This document shows, piece by piece, positions 1-6,473 of a stretch of 16,105 nt of DNA. The stretch is taken from assembly GCA_964423195.1 (NCBI GenBank), contig CAYRDY010000048.1, positions 1-16,105 on the forward strand. The letters run 5' to 3'. Below the pieces are notes generated by a model. That model was given only the letters and a program-made list of their open reading frames with translations, had not been told where the DNA came from and did no database searches. Both the position numbers and the translations under genes were made by a program. Positions within the stretch are counted from its first letter, which is position 1. Every line of letters starts with the position of its first letter. Source of the stretch: CAKRHR01 sp964423195. GTDB lineage: Bacteria > Bacillota > Clostridia > Lachnospirales > Lachnospiraceae.

Positions 1-69
1 GCGGGCGCGGCCGTGAATTTTTTATGATTGTTTGATTTGTTCTTTGATTGATGCCGGGAGTTGAGGCTA

Positions 70-882
70 ATGAAGTTTGATATGCATTGTCATACCAGGG
101 AGGGATCTCTGGACGGCAAGGTTGAGATAGATGCCTATATACAGAAGCTGAAAAATCTTGGCTACGGCGGTATGCTCGTCTGTGACCACGATTCCTATGA
201 CGGCTACAGGCAGTGGCGCAGCACGATCAAGGGCCGGAAATATGAGGATTTTGTGGTGCTCAAGGGGATCGAGTATGACACGAAGGACTGCGGCCATATG
301 ATTGTCATTATGCCGGTGGGCATCAGACTGAAGGTCCTTGAGATGCGCGGCATGCCGGTGCGTCGGCTGATCCAAATCGTCCACAAGAACGGCGGCATCA
401 TTGGCCCGGCGCATCCTTTCGGCGTCCCGTATCAGAGCATGGTGCAGACATCGATGCGCAGGAAAAAGCGCTGGGCGCAGCTGGGTTCGCTGATGAATGA
501 TTTTGATTTTGTGGAGATATTTAATTCCTGCGAGCGCATTGAGAGCAATGAGCACGCGGCCAGAATGGCGGCAAAGTACCACAAGCCGGGGTTCGGCGGG
601 AGCGACGGCCACAAGTTTGACGGCATCGGACTGGCCTACACGGATCTGCCGGATTCGATAGTCGATGAGGATGCCCTGATCGAATATGTGCGCTCAGTGG
701 ATTATATCCGCTGCGGCGGCAAACTCAATCACAGGACGATCAAGGAGAAGATCGGAAGACTCAACTGGGTGCTGGTGCAGGGCTTTCATCTCTATAATAA
801 CTTTGCGGGTTGGGTGCTTGGGACGATCAGGCGCCAGGAGCTGCGCAGGCTTCGCAGGGACGATGATATACAGATCAAATGA
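70..882 (+). CDS. PHP-domain metal-dependent phosphoesterase
   Basis: A 270-residue protein of the PHP (polymerase and histidinol phosphatase) superfamily, predicted to be a cytoplasmic phosphoesterase using two or three metal ions. The metal ligands are visible: the N-terminal HxH (H6, H8), the CDHD motif (D39, H40), E68 in GIEYD, H76, H115 in PAHPFG, and the closing GSDGH (D179, H181). The layout resembles the TrpH/YciV (RNase AM) branch, whose known members act on 3',5'-pAp or degrade short RNA from the 5' end, but the substrate here cannot be read from sequence. Residues from about 220 to 270 are a C-terminal extension, hydrophobic in the middle (WVLVQGF, FAGWVLG) and then very basic. The ATG at 70 is preferred over the TTG at 61 because GGGAG (56-60) and GAGG (63-66) precede it and the protein then begins directly at the PHP motif. 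Its stop overlaps the start of the next gene by 4 bases, implying translational coupling to the c-di-GMP regulator. Confidence 0.88.
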   Translation: MKFDMHCHTREGSLDGKVEIDAYIQKLKNLGYGGMLVCDHDSYDGYRQWRSTIKGRKYEDFVVLKGIEYDTKDCGHMIVIMPVGIRLKVLEMRGMPVRRLIQIVHKNGGIIGPAHPFGVPYQSMVQTSMRRKKRWAQLGSLMNDFDFVEIFNSCERIESNEHAARMAAKYHKPGFGGSDGHKFDGIGLAYTDLPDSIVDEDALIEYVRSVDYIRCGGKLNHRTIKEKIGRLNWVLVQGFHLYNNFAGWVLGTIRRQELRRLRRDDDIQIK

Positions 883-2987
883 CTGAACAAAATAGATTGT
901 CAGGAAGTGCTACGGACGAGCGGCGGAAGGGGGCGGCTTTTGTGAGCGGTACAGCGGCGCAGAATAACAGGAAAAAAATTTTGATCGTGGATGATTCGGA
1001 GATTAACCGGTCGCTCTTGTCGGATATGCTCTCTGACGAGTATGACATTGTCGAGGCGGAGAATGGCATGGAGGCCGCCGGAATCCTGCGCGGGCAGGAG
1101 CATGCCTTCGCGGTGATGCTGCTGGACATCGTGATGCCGGTCATGGACGGTTTTGAAGTGCTGGCGATGATGAACAAGAACGGCTGGATCAAGAGTGTGC
1201 CGGTGATCGTCATCTCCGCGGAGACCGTGCCGTCGATCATGGATCGGGCTTATGATCTAGGGGCGCTTGACTATATCAGTCGGCCGTTTGACGAGCGGAT
1301 CGTGCGGCGACGGGTCATGAGTACGATCATGCTCTCGGCCAAGCAGAAGGAACTCACACAGATGCTCGCTGATCAGGTCTATGAAAAAGAGAAGGACAAT
1401 CGCCTGATGATCGAGATCCTGTCCAATATCGTCGAGTTCCGCAACGGCGAGAGCGGCCTGCATGTGCTGCACATTTACACGCTGACGGATCTTTTGCTGA
1501 GACGTCTTCTCGAAAAGACGGACAGATATGATATTTCAAAGAAAAATATTCCCCTGATCTGCAACGCGTCTGCGCTGCACGATATAGGAAAGATCGCGGT
1601 GCCTGAGCACATTCTCAACAAGCCGGGGAGACTCACCAAGGAGGAGTTTGAGGTGATGAAGACGCACTCCGCAGAGGGTGCAAAGCTATTGCAGATGATT
1701 CCGATGCGGCAGCAGGAGCCGCTGATCCGCTACGGCTATCAGATCTGCCGCTGGCACCACGAGCGCTATGACGGACGCGGATATCCCGACGGACTCGCGG
1801 GGGAGGATATTCCGATCGCGGCTCAGGTGGTGTCTCTGGCGGATGTCTACGACGCGCTGACGAGCAAGCGCGTTTACAAAGAGGCCTATTCCCACGAGCG
1901 GGCGATACAGATGATTCTGAACGGCGAGTGCGGGGCATTCAACCCGCTGCTCCTGGAGTGTCTGATGGATGTCTCGGACGTGCTCAAGAAGGAAATGACC
2001 ATGATGTCGCTGACCTCAAATTCCAACCATCAGCTCATCAATACGGTGGATATGATGCTGGAGCGGGGTGACCTGGATATCTCCGAGCGGACGCTGCGGC
2101 TGCTTGAGCATGAGCGCACCAAATCACAGTTTTACGCGGATATGTCCCAGGAGATCCAGTTTGAGTATACGGAGGTTCCGGAGATGCTGATTCTCTCGGA
2201 ATGGGGCGCAAGGTATCTGGATATGCCGGAGACGATCATCAACCCCAGAGCGTCCGCGTTTGCCAAGGGGGTCTTCGCGGCGGGCGATTTTGACCGCCTG
2301 CTTGAGAAGCTGAAGGGCACGACGCCCGCGGCGCCGGTGATCGAGGAAAATTATCTGCTGACGATTCACGGGCATGAGCGGTGGAGCAAGGTGATCACGC
2401 GCTCGATGTGGAATGACGGCGAGACACCGGAGTATACCGGTTTTATCGGCAAGATCGTCGACATCCATGAACAGCGCGAGAAGATGGACCGCCTGGAGAT
2501 GGTGGCGGCGCATGATTCTCTGACAGGCCTGCTCAATCATAAGACTTTCAAGCAGCGGGTTTCCGAACTGATTGATTTTGAGGGTGAGAAGAAGTATATC
2601 CTGGTCTTTTTTGATCTCGACAATTTCAAGCAGGCCAATGATACTTACGGCCATCTCTTCGGCGATGAGGTGCTCAAATGCGTGGCGGATATTCTTCGGC
2701 ACAGCACCCGAAGTTCGGATATTCTCGCGCGCATGGGCGGCGACGAATTTTTGCTCTTTATGGAATATAAGACGACGATCGAGCCGCAGGTCAAGCGTAT
2801 ATTTACGGCGCTGACGACGGCGGTGTATCAGGATTTTAAGATCAGTGTCAGCATGGGTGTGGCCCGCGTCGGCACATCCAGGGACTACGATGAGATTTTC
2901 CATAAGGCCGATGAGGCCAGCTATGAGGCGAAGCGTTCCGGCAAGGGAAGCTATTGCATCTATGATCAGATCGAGAAAGGGTGTTAA
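879..2987 (+). CDS. Response regulator with HD-GYP and GGDEF domains (dual c-di-GMP enzyme)
   Basis: A 702-residue cytoplasmic signalling protein. Domains in order: a receiver (about 32-150) with acidic residues D38/D39, phospho-acceptor D83 in LLDIVMPVMDG and the SAE and K-loop regions, although the usual lysine position reads SRPF; an HD-GYP phosphodiesterase (about 175-375) with H234/D235 in ALHDIGK, H293/H294 and GRGYPDG; a poorly conserved PAS-like segment (about 425-535) ending in VDIHEQREK; and a GGDEF diguanylate cyclase (about 540-695) with an intact GGDEF at 620-624. RSSD (611-614) sits exactly five residues before GGDEF, matching the RxxD product-inhibition site. Both c-di-GMP hydrolysis and synthesis are therefore predicted, controlled by phosphorylation. 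The ATG at 879 overlaps the previous stop (ATGA) but lacks a good Shine-Dalgarno at close range. An internal GTG at 942, preceded by GGAAGGGGG, is a credible alternative that would remove 21 residues outside any domain. It is followed 3 bases later by an HPt gene, so phosphorelay input is likely. Confidence 0.93.
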   Translation: MTEQNRLSGSATDERRKGAAFVSGTAAQNNRKKILIVDDSEINRSLLSDMLSDEYDIVEAENGMEAAGILRGQEHAFAVMLLDIVMPVMDGFEVLAMMNKNGWIKSVPVIVISAETVPSIMDRAYDLGALDYISRPFDERIVRRRVMSTIMLSAKQKELTQMLADQVYEKEKDNRLMIEILSNIVEFRNGESGLHVLHIYTLTDLLLRRLLEKTDRYDISKKNIPLICNASALHDIGKIAVPEHILNKPGRLTKEEFEVMKTHSAEGAKLLQMIPMRQQEPLIRYGYQICRWHHERYDGRGYPDGLAGEDIPIAAQVVSLADVYDALTSKRVYKEAYSHERAIQMILNGECGAFNPLLLECLMDVSDVLKKEMTMMSLTSNSNHQLINTVDMMLERGDLDISERTLRLLEHERTKSQFYADMSQEIQFEYTEVPEMLILSEWGARYLDMPETIINPRASAFAKGVFAAGDFDRLLEKLKGTTPAAPVIEENYLLTIHGHERWSKVITRSMWNDGETPEYTGFIGKIVDIHEQREKMDRLEMVAAHDSLTGLLNHKTFKQRVSELIDFEGEKKYILVFFDLDNFKQANDTYGHLFGDEVLKCVADILRHSTRSSDILARMGGDEFLLFMEYKTTIEPQVKRIFTALTTAVYQDFKISVSMGVARVGTSRDYDEIFHKADEASYEAKRSGKGSYCIYDQIEKGC

Positions 2988-2990
2988 AAA

Positions 2991-3353
2991 ATGACAGTCA
3001 AGGAATGTTATGAGGCGATGGGCGCGGATTACGAGGATGTGCTCGGAAGGCTTAGAAATGATGACAGGATCAAAAAATTTCTGTTGAAAATTCTGGATGA
3101 TAAGAGCTATGAACTTTTGTGTACATCGATCGCCTCCGGGGACGCCGAGGAGGCATATCGGGCGGCACATACGCTCAAAGGCCTCTGCGCAAATTTTTCA
3201 CTGACGAAATTCGGCGCCTCGGCATCCCGGCTCTCTGACAGGCTGAAAGAGAAGCGCGAGCTGGGGCCGGATCTCGATGAGATGCTCTCGGATGTGAGGG
3301 AAGATTATGAGCGGACGGTTGCCTGCATCACCCGTCTGAGAGATGAGCAGTAG
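2991..3353 (+). CDS. Histidine phosphotransfer (HPt) protein
   Basis: A 120-residue, mostly helical single-domain HPt protein. The motif AAHTLKGLCAN carries the predicted phospho-accepting histidine H60, with the usual lysine (K63) and glycine (G64) after it and the conserved hydrophobic helix following. HPt proteins relay a phosphoryl group between a hybrid histidine kinase and a response regulator in the cytoplasm. It begins 3 bases after the stop of the receiver/HD-GYP/GGDEF gene, with AAAGGG (2976-2981) as ribosome binding site 9 bases from the ATG, so the two are almost certainly co-transcribed and the neighbouring receiver (D83) is the obvious partner. No kinase lies in this window, so the phosphate source is unknown. 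Length and motif are normal for the family. Confidence 0.9.
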   Translation: MTVKECYEAMGADYEDVLGRLRNDDRIKKFLLKILDDKSYELLCTSIASGDAEEAYRAAHTLKGLCANFSLTKFGASASRLSDRLKEKRELGPDLDEMLSDVREDYERTVACITRLRDEQ

Positions 3354-3374
3354 CCGCGGGCGGGGGCATTTGCG

Positions 3375-4004
3375 ATGAGGCGTGTCAATGATATCAAAAA
3401 AGTGACGGATAATCGTTTTTTAAATTATTACGAGCTGGATATGGTCGATGAGGCCGGCGGCCACAGGCCGTACTTTATGGCTTCGAGGGCCGGGCGGATG
3501 GCGGATCTGAAGATCAATTCGGGATATGACCGCGCGGACGGCGTGGCCATTTTCTCTGTCTACCGGGACGCTTCGGCGATGGAGCGGGTCGTGCTGATCC
3601 GTCAGTACCGTTGCCCGATCGACGGCTATATTTATGAGTTTCCGGCGGGGCTGGTCGATGAGGGCGAGGATTTTAAGTCGGCGGGCAGGAGGGAACTCAA
3701 GGAGGAGACCGGACTTGATTTTACGCCGCTTCCGGCGGCGGATATGTTTACGAGGCCCTTTTATACGACGATCGGCATGACGGATGAGGCCTGCGGCATG
3801 GTCTATGGCTATGCGTCGGGTGTGCCGAGTAATGCCGGACAGGAAGCGACCGAGGATATCGAGATCGTGCTGGCGGATCGACAGGAGGCGGCGCGGATTC
3901 TGCGCGAGGAGCGCCTGGCGATCATGTGCGCCTACCAGCTGATGCATTTTGTGTATTCGGAGCCGGGACACGCGTTTGATTTTCTGAGACTCGACGACGC
4001 GAGG
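3375..4004 (+). CDS. Nudix hydrolase, ADP-ribose pyrophosphatase-like (3' end in assembly gap)
   Basis: At least 210 residues are visible before the run of Ns. The Nudix box is complete at residues 92-114: G92, E98, then R106-E107-L108-x-E110-E111-x-G113, giving the metal-binding REXXEE core. The upstream strand EFPAGLVD and the following FYTTIGMTDE match ADP-ribose/nucleoside-diphosphate-sugar pyrophosphatases, which cleave ADP-ribose to AMP and ribose 5-phosphate. The exact substrate is an inference. That family is usually about 180-210 residues, so most of the protein is here and the stop probably lies in or just beyond the gap. The reading frame that continues through the Ns to 4187 should not be trusted, because the gap length is conventional and the downstream residues look non-coding. 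The start ATG at 3375 follows CGGGGGC (3360-3366), a mediocre ribosome binding site, 21 bases after the HPt stop, so it may be the last gene of the same transcript. Confidence 0.85.
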
Positions 4005-4104
4005 NNNNNNNNNNNNNNNNNNNNNNNNNNNNNNNNNNNNNNNNNNNNNNNNNNNNNNNNNNNNNNNNNNNNNNNNNNNNNNNNNNNNNNNNNNNNNNNN
4101 NNNN
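4005..4104. other. Assembly gap of exactly 100 Ns
   Basis: Exactly one hundred undetermined bases. This round number is the conventional placeholder for a scaffold gap of unknown length, so the true distance between the Nudix gene and the rhomboid gene is not known and whole genes could be missing. The 88 bases between the gap and the rhomboid start contain no gene that I can support. Confidence 0.97.
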
Positions 4105-4192
4105 GCTCAAACTGTGACAGCGAGGATGCGTCGGATGACATGAATTGTGGCGGCGCGAGGTTGAATGTTCCCAAGTATCGAGGGTGATAGAT

Positions 4193-4870
4193 ATGTATGA
4201 GCAAAATAATTACCGGGGCACGCCGTATGTCCGGCGCATATCGTATATATCGCCGGTCAATACGATATTGATCGCCATTAATGTCATTGTCTTTATCGTG
4301 CTTGAGTTTATGGGCGACACCGAGGACGCCTATTTTATGCTGGAGCATGGGGCCTCCTATGCGCCGTTTGTGTTTGAGTACCATGAATACTGGCGGCTGT
4401 TTACCTGCATGTTTCTGCACTTCGGCCTTCGCCATCTGGTCAACAATATGATCGTTCTGGCCTTTCTGGGGGACAATCTGGAGCGCGCCATGGGCAAGAT
4501 CCGCTATCTGATCATTTATCTCGGATCAGGATTTCTTGCCAATATCATCTCTGTGCTGATCGAGTACTACCGCGGCCGCAACGCGGTCTCTGCAGGCGCT
4601 TCCGGGGCGATCTTCGGCGCGGTGGGCGGCATCATCTATGTGCTGTACGCGCATCGCGGGTTTTACGAGGATCTGAGTCTGGGGCGCGTCCTGCTTTTCG
4701 CGCTGCTGACCTTGTATCTCGGCTTTCAGAGCAGCACGACGGATAATATCGCGCATCTGGGCGGCGTCGTTTTCGGCTTGGTGCTGACAATGCTATTATA
4801 TCGAGGGAACAGACAGAACAGACAGGACAGACAGAACAGACAGGACGGCTATGATTACGAGCGGTGCTGA
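4193..4870 (+). CDS. Rhomboid family intramembrane serine protease
   Basis: A 225-residue membrane protein with about six hydrophobic helices. The rhomboid catalytic dyad is visible: S137 in GASGAIFG and H188 in AHLGG. The supporting WR motif (W67-R68) and HxxxN (H81-N85, HLVNN) precede them. Rhomboids cleave transmembrane segments of other proteins inside the membrane; the substrate cannot be inferred here. The ATG at 4193 is chosen over the TTG at 4145 because GAGGG (4180-4184) lies 8 bases upstream and the extra 16 residues have no family character. The last 20 or so residues form a polar tail (RQNRQD repeated) encoded by a short tandem DNA repeat, and probably sit outside the membrane. 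Upstream context is unclear because of the assembly gap. Downstream, 147 bases with a candidate promoter separate it from pyrH, so it is probably not part of the pyrH transcript. Confidence 0.92.
   Translation: MYEQNNYRGTPYVRRISYISPVNTILIAINVIVFIVLEFMGDTEDAYFMLEHGASYAPFVFEYHEYWRLFTCMFLHFGLRHLVNNMIVLAFLGDNLERAMGKIRYLIIYLGSGFLANIISVLIEYYRGRNAVSAGASGAIFGAVGGIIYVLYAHRGFYEDLSLGRVLLFALLTLYLGFQSSTTDNIAHLGGVVFGLVLTMLLYRGNRQNRQDRQNRQDGYDYERC
4811..4846 (+). repeat. 9/18-bp coding minisatellite at the rhomboid C-terminus
   Basis: Two perfect tandem copies of the 18-mer AGACAGAACAGACAGGAC (4811-4828 and 4829-4846). Each 18-mer consists of two 9-bp halves differing by one base (AGACAGAAC / AGACAGGAC), so there are four 9-bp units. 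Because the unit is a multiple of three, it adds RQN and RQD triplets in frame to the polar tail of the rhomboid. Copy number could vary between strains without breaking the gene. Confidence 0.93.
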
Positions 4871-4929
4871 ACTGTCAGAGCGGCGGATATTAAAGCGTGA
4901 AAAATTATGTGGAAAAATCAGAAGATGTG

Positions 4930-4938
4930 TGATATAGT
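4930..4938 (+). promoter_or_regulatory. Candidate extended -10 promoter for pyrH
   Basis: TGATATAGT at 4930-4938 matches an extended -10 element (TGn followed by TATAGT, five of six bases of the consensus TATAAT). It lies in the only AT-rich stretch between the rhomboid gene and pyrH, about 80 bases before the pyrH start. No convincing -35 is seen at 16-18 bases spacing, which is tolerable for extended -10 promoters. Prediction from pattern only. Confidence 0.4.
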
Positions 4939-5017
4939 GGACATGGTACTTTTTGATTACATGAGGAGATATTTACGGGCGTGATGCGGGCGATGACGCA
5001 TGTGTGATGAGGTGCGG

Positions 5018-5731
5018 ATGATGGAGGATTTTAGGAGAATATTACTGAAGCTCAGCGGCGAGGCGCTGTCCGGGGACAGGGGGTTCGGCTTTGATGAGGC
5101 GACCTGTCTTGACGTGGCGGCGCAGGTGAAGCAGCTTGTGGACGGCGGGAGAGAGGTGGCGATCGTCATCGGCGGCGGCAATTTCTGGCGCGGTCGGGCG
5201 AGCAGCAGGATCATCGACCGCACAAAATCCGACCAGATCGGCATGCTCGGCACCGTGATGAATTGCATTTACGTGTCGGAGATTTTTCGCACGCTGGGCA
5301 TGAAGACGGAGATCTTTACCCCGTTTTCGGTGGGGACGTTCACGGAATTGTTTTCGAAGGACGCGGCGGTGGCGGCGCTGGAGGCCGGCAAGGTCGTCTT
5401 CTTTGCGGGCGGGACAGGCCATCCGTATTTTTCCACCGATACCGGCACGACACTGCGCGCGATCGAGATTGAGGCGGACGTCATCATGCTGGCCAAGGCC
5501 GTCGACGGTGTCTATGACAGTGATCCGAGAGTCAATCCGCGGGCGAAAAAGTACAGCCGCATCAGCATCGATGAGGTGTTGGACCGAAAGCTGCAGGTCG
5601 TCGATTTGACGGCAACCATCATGTGTTATGAGAACAGGATGCCGATGCTCGTGTTCGGACTGAACGGCGAGAACAGTATTGTGAGAGCTCTGGGAAGCGC
5701 GTTTGACGGCACTTATGTCTATGTTGAGTAG
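5018..5731 (+). CDS. pyrH: UMP kinase (uridylate kinase)
   Basis: Bacterial UMP kinase of the amino-acid-kinase fold, which phosphorylates UMP to UDP with ATP in pyrimidine nucleotide synthesis and works as a cytoplasmic hexamer. Diagnostic stretches are present: LLKLSGEAL near the N-terminus (phosphate loop), IVIGGGNFWRG, TKSDQIGMLGTVMN (UMP contact), FAGGTGHPYFSTDTG and AVDGVYDSDPR (nucleotide binding). The length of 237 residues is normal. Start choice: ATG 5018 (or the adjacent ATG 5021) follows GAGG at 5009-5012 with 5 or 8 bases spacing and gives a normal-length N-terminus; the ATG at 5000 would add six untypical residues and has no clear ribosome binding site. It heads the conserved pyrH-frr-uppS block. 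The genes rpsB and tsf, which commonly precede it in Firmicutes, are not here. Confidence 0.95.
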   Translation: MMEDFRRILLKLSGEALSGDRGFGFDEATCLDVAAQVKQLVDGGREVAIVIGGGNFWRGRASSRIIDRTKSDQIGMLGTVMNCIYVSEIFRTLGMKTEIFTPFSVGTFTELFSKDAAVAALEAGKVVFFAGGTGHPYFSTDTGTTLRAIEIEADVIMLAKAVDGVYDSDPRVNPRAKKYSRISIDEVLDRKLQVVDLTATIMCYENRMPMLVFGLNGENSIVRALGSAFDGTYVYVE

Positions 5732-5808
5732 ACATCTGCGTGTCGCTCTTTGGTACACCATCGGGAGAGTGGGCCGCCGGAGACGGACTTTCCGCTAAAC
5801 ATATTTGC

Positions 5809-5814
5809 AGGAGG
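5809..5814 (+). promoter_or_regulatory. Ribosome binding site that fixes the frr start
   Basis: A perfect AGGAGG lies 9 bases before ATG 5824. It settles the frr start against a longer in-frame possibility from GTG 5740, whose extra 28 residues do not resemble ribosome recycling factor. Confidence 0.8.
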
Positions 5815-5823
5815 TATGATTTT

Positions 5824-6378
5824 ATGGATGAGAGAGTCAAGGTTTACGAGACAAAAATGCAGAAGTCGCTGGAGAGTCTGGAGCGCGAGTATATGACGAT
5901 CCGCGCCGGACGCGCCAATCCGCATCTGCTGGACAGGATCATGGTGGATTATTACGGGGCGCCGACGCCGATCCAGCAGGTGGGCAATGTATCCGTGCCG
6001 GAGGCGCGCATGATTCTGATTCAGCCGTGGGAGACCAAGATGATCAAAAATATTGAGCGGGCGATTCTGGCCTCGGATCTCGGCATCACGCCGAGCAACG
6101 ACGGCAAGGCGATCCGGCTGGTCTTTCCGGAGCTGACGGAGGAGCGGCGCAAAGAGCTCGTGAAGGATGTCCGGAAAAAGGGCGAGAATGCCAAAGTGGC
6201 GGTGAGAAATATTCGGCGCGAAGCCAATGACACTTTCAAGAAGATGAACAAGGCCAAAGAGATCTCTGAGGATGAGTACAGCGACATTGAGGATGAGGTT
6301 CAGAAGCTGACGGACCAGTACATCGGCAAGGTGGACAAGGCGATCGAGGCAAAGAGCAAGGAATTGATGACCGTATAG
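5824..6378 (+). CDS. frr: Ribosome recycling factor
   Basis: A 184-residue protein, practically the standard length of the family (about 185). Ribosome recycling factor acts with EF-G in the cytoplasm to split the post-termination ribosome and release mRNA and tRNA. Family signatures: the first helix leading to the nearly invariant RAGRANPHLLD, then VDYYGAPTPIQQ (start of the domain II insertion), MILIQPWE, ILASDLGITPSNDG, the RLVFPELTEERRKEL hinge and the long C-terminal helix with AKVAVRNIRR. All are intact. It is 92 bases downstream of pyrH with no obvious terminator between them, and pyrH-frr is a very widely conserved pair, so co-transcription is expected. A terminator-like hairpin follows. 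Confidence 0.97.
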   Translation: MDERVKVYETKMQKSLESLEREYMTIRAGRANPHLLDRIMVDYYGAPTPIQQVGNVSVPEARMILIQPWETKMIKNIERAILASDLGITPSNDGKAIRLVFPELTEERRKELVKDVRKKGENAKVAVRNIRREANDTFKKMNKAKEISEDEYSDIEDEVQKLTDQYIGKVDKAIEAKSKELMTV

Positions 6379-6415
6379 GAAGAGGATCACATCATAGGTT
6401 TTGGATGATCATGCA

Positions 6416-6447
6416 CCGAAGTCGGGGGTTTAAATTCCCGGCTTCGG
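6416..6447 (+). terminator. Terminator-like hairpin between frr and uppS
   Basis: An 11-bp stem with a single G-U pair: CCGAAGTCGGG (6416-6426) pairs with CCCGGCTTCGG (6437-6447) around a 10-base AT-rich loop. CTTTATGTTT follows, only a broken U-tract. The stem is strong, but the weak tail suggests partial termination (an attenuator) rather than a full stop, since the downstream genes have no clear promoter of their own. Just before it, overlapping short inverted repeats (GATCA 6385-6389 with TGATC 6406-6410; ATCAT 6391-6395 with ATGAT 6405-6409) could form alternative small hairpins. Confidence 0.55.
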
Positions 6448-6473
6448 CTTTATGTTTAAGGATTTAGCGGTGT

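Noticed and set aside
1..69. Promoter or gene end at the left edge: TATGAT at 23-28, two TTTGATT copies at 31-37 and 43-49
   Set aside because: The -35 region would lie outside the window and no upstream gene can be confirmed from so few bases.
2124..3170. A 348-codon open frame on the - strand opposite the regulator and HPt genes
   Set aside because: It lies antisense to two well-identified genes, crosses their boundary, and its translation has no recognisable domain; GC-rich coding DNA commonly gives such shadow frames.
4105..4187. Continuation of the Nudix protein through the gap to a stop at 4187
   Set aside because: The frame depends on the arbitrary 100-N gap length, and the residues after the gap do not look like a Nudix C-terminus.
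4961..4984. Seven-codon upstream frame (ATGAGG to TGA) before pyrH as a leader peptide
   Set aside because: It is too short to judge, has no Shine-Dalgarno of its own, and its GAGGAG is more simply a chance purine run.
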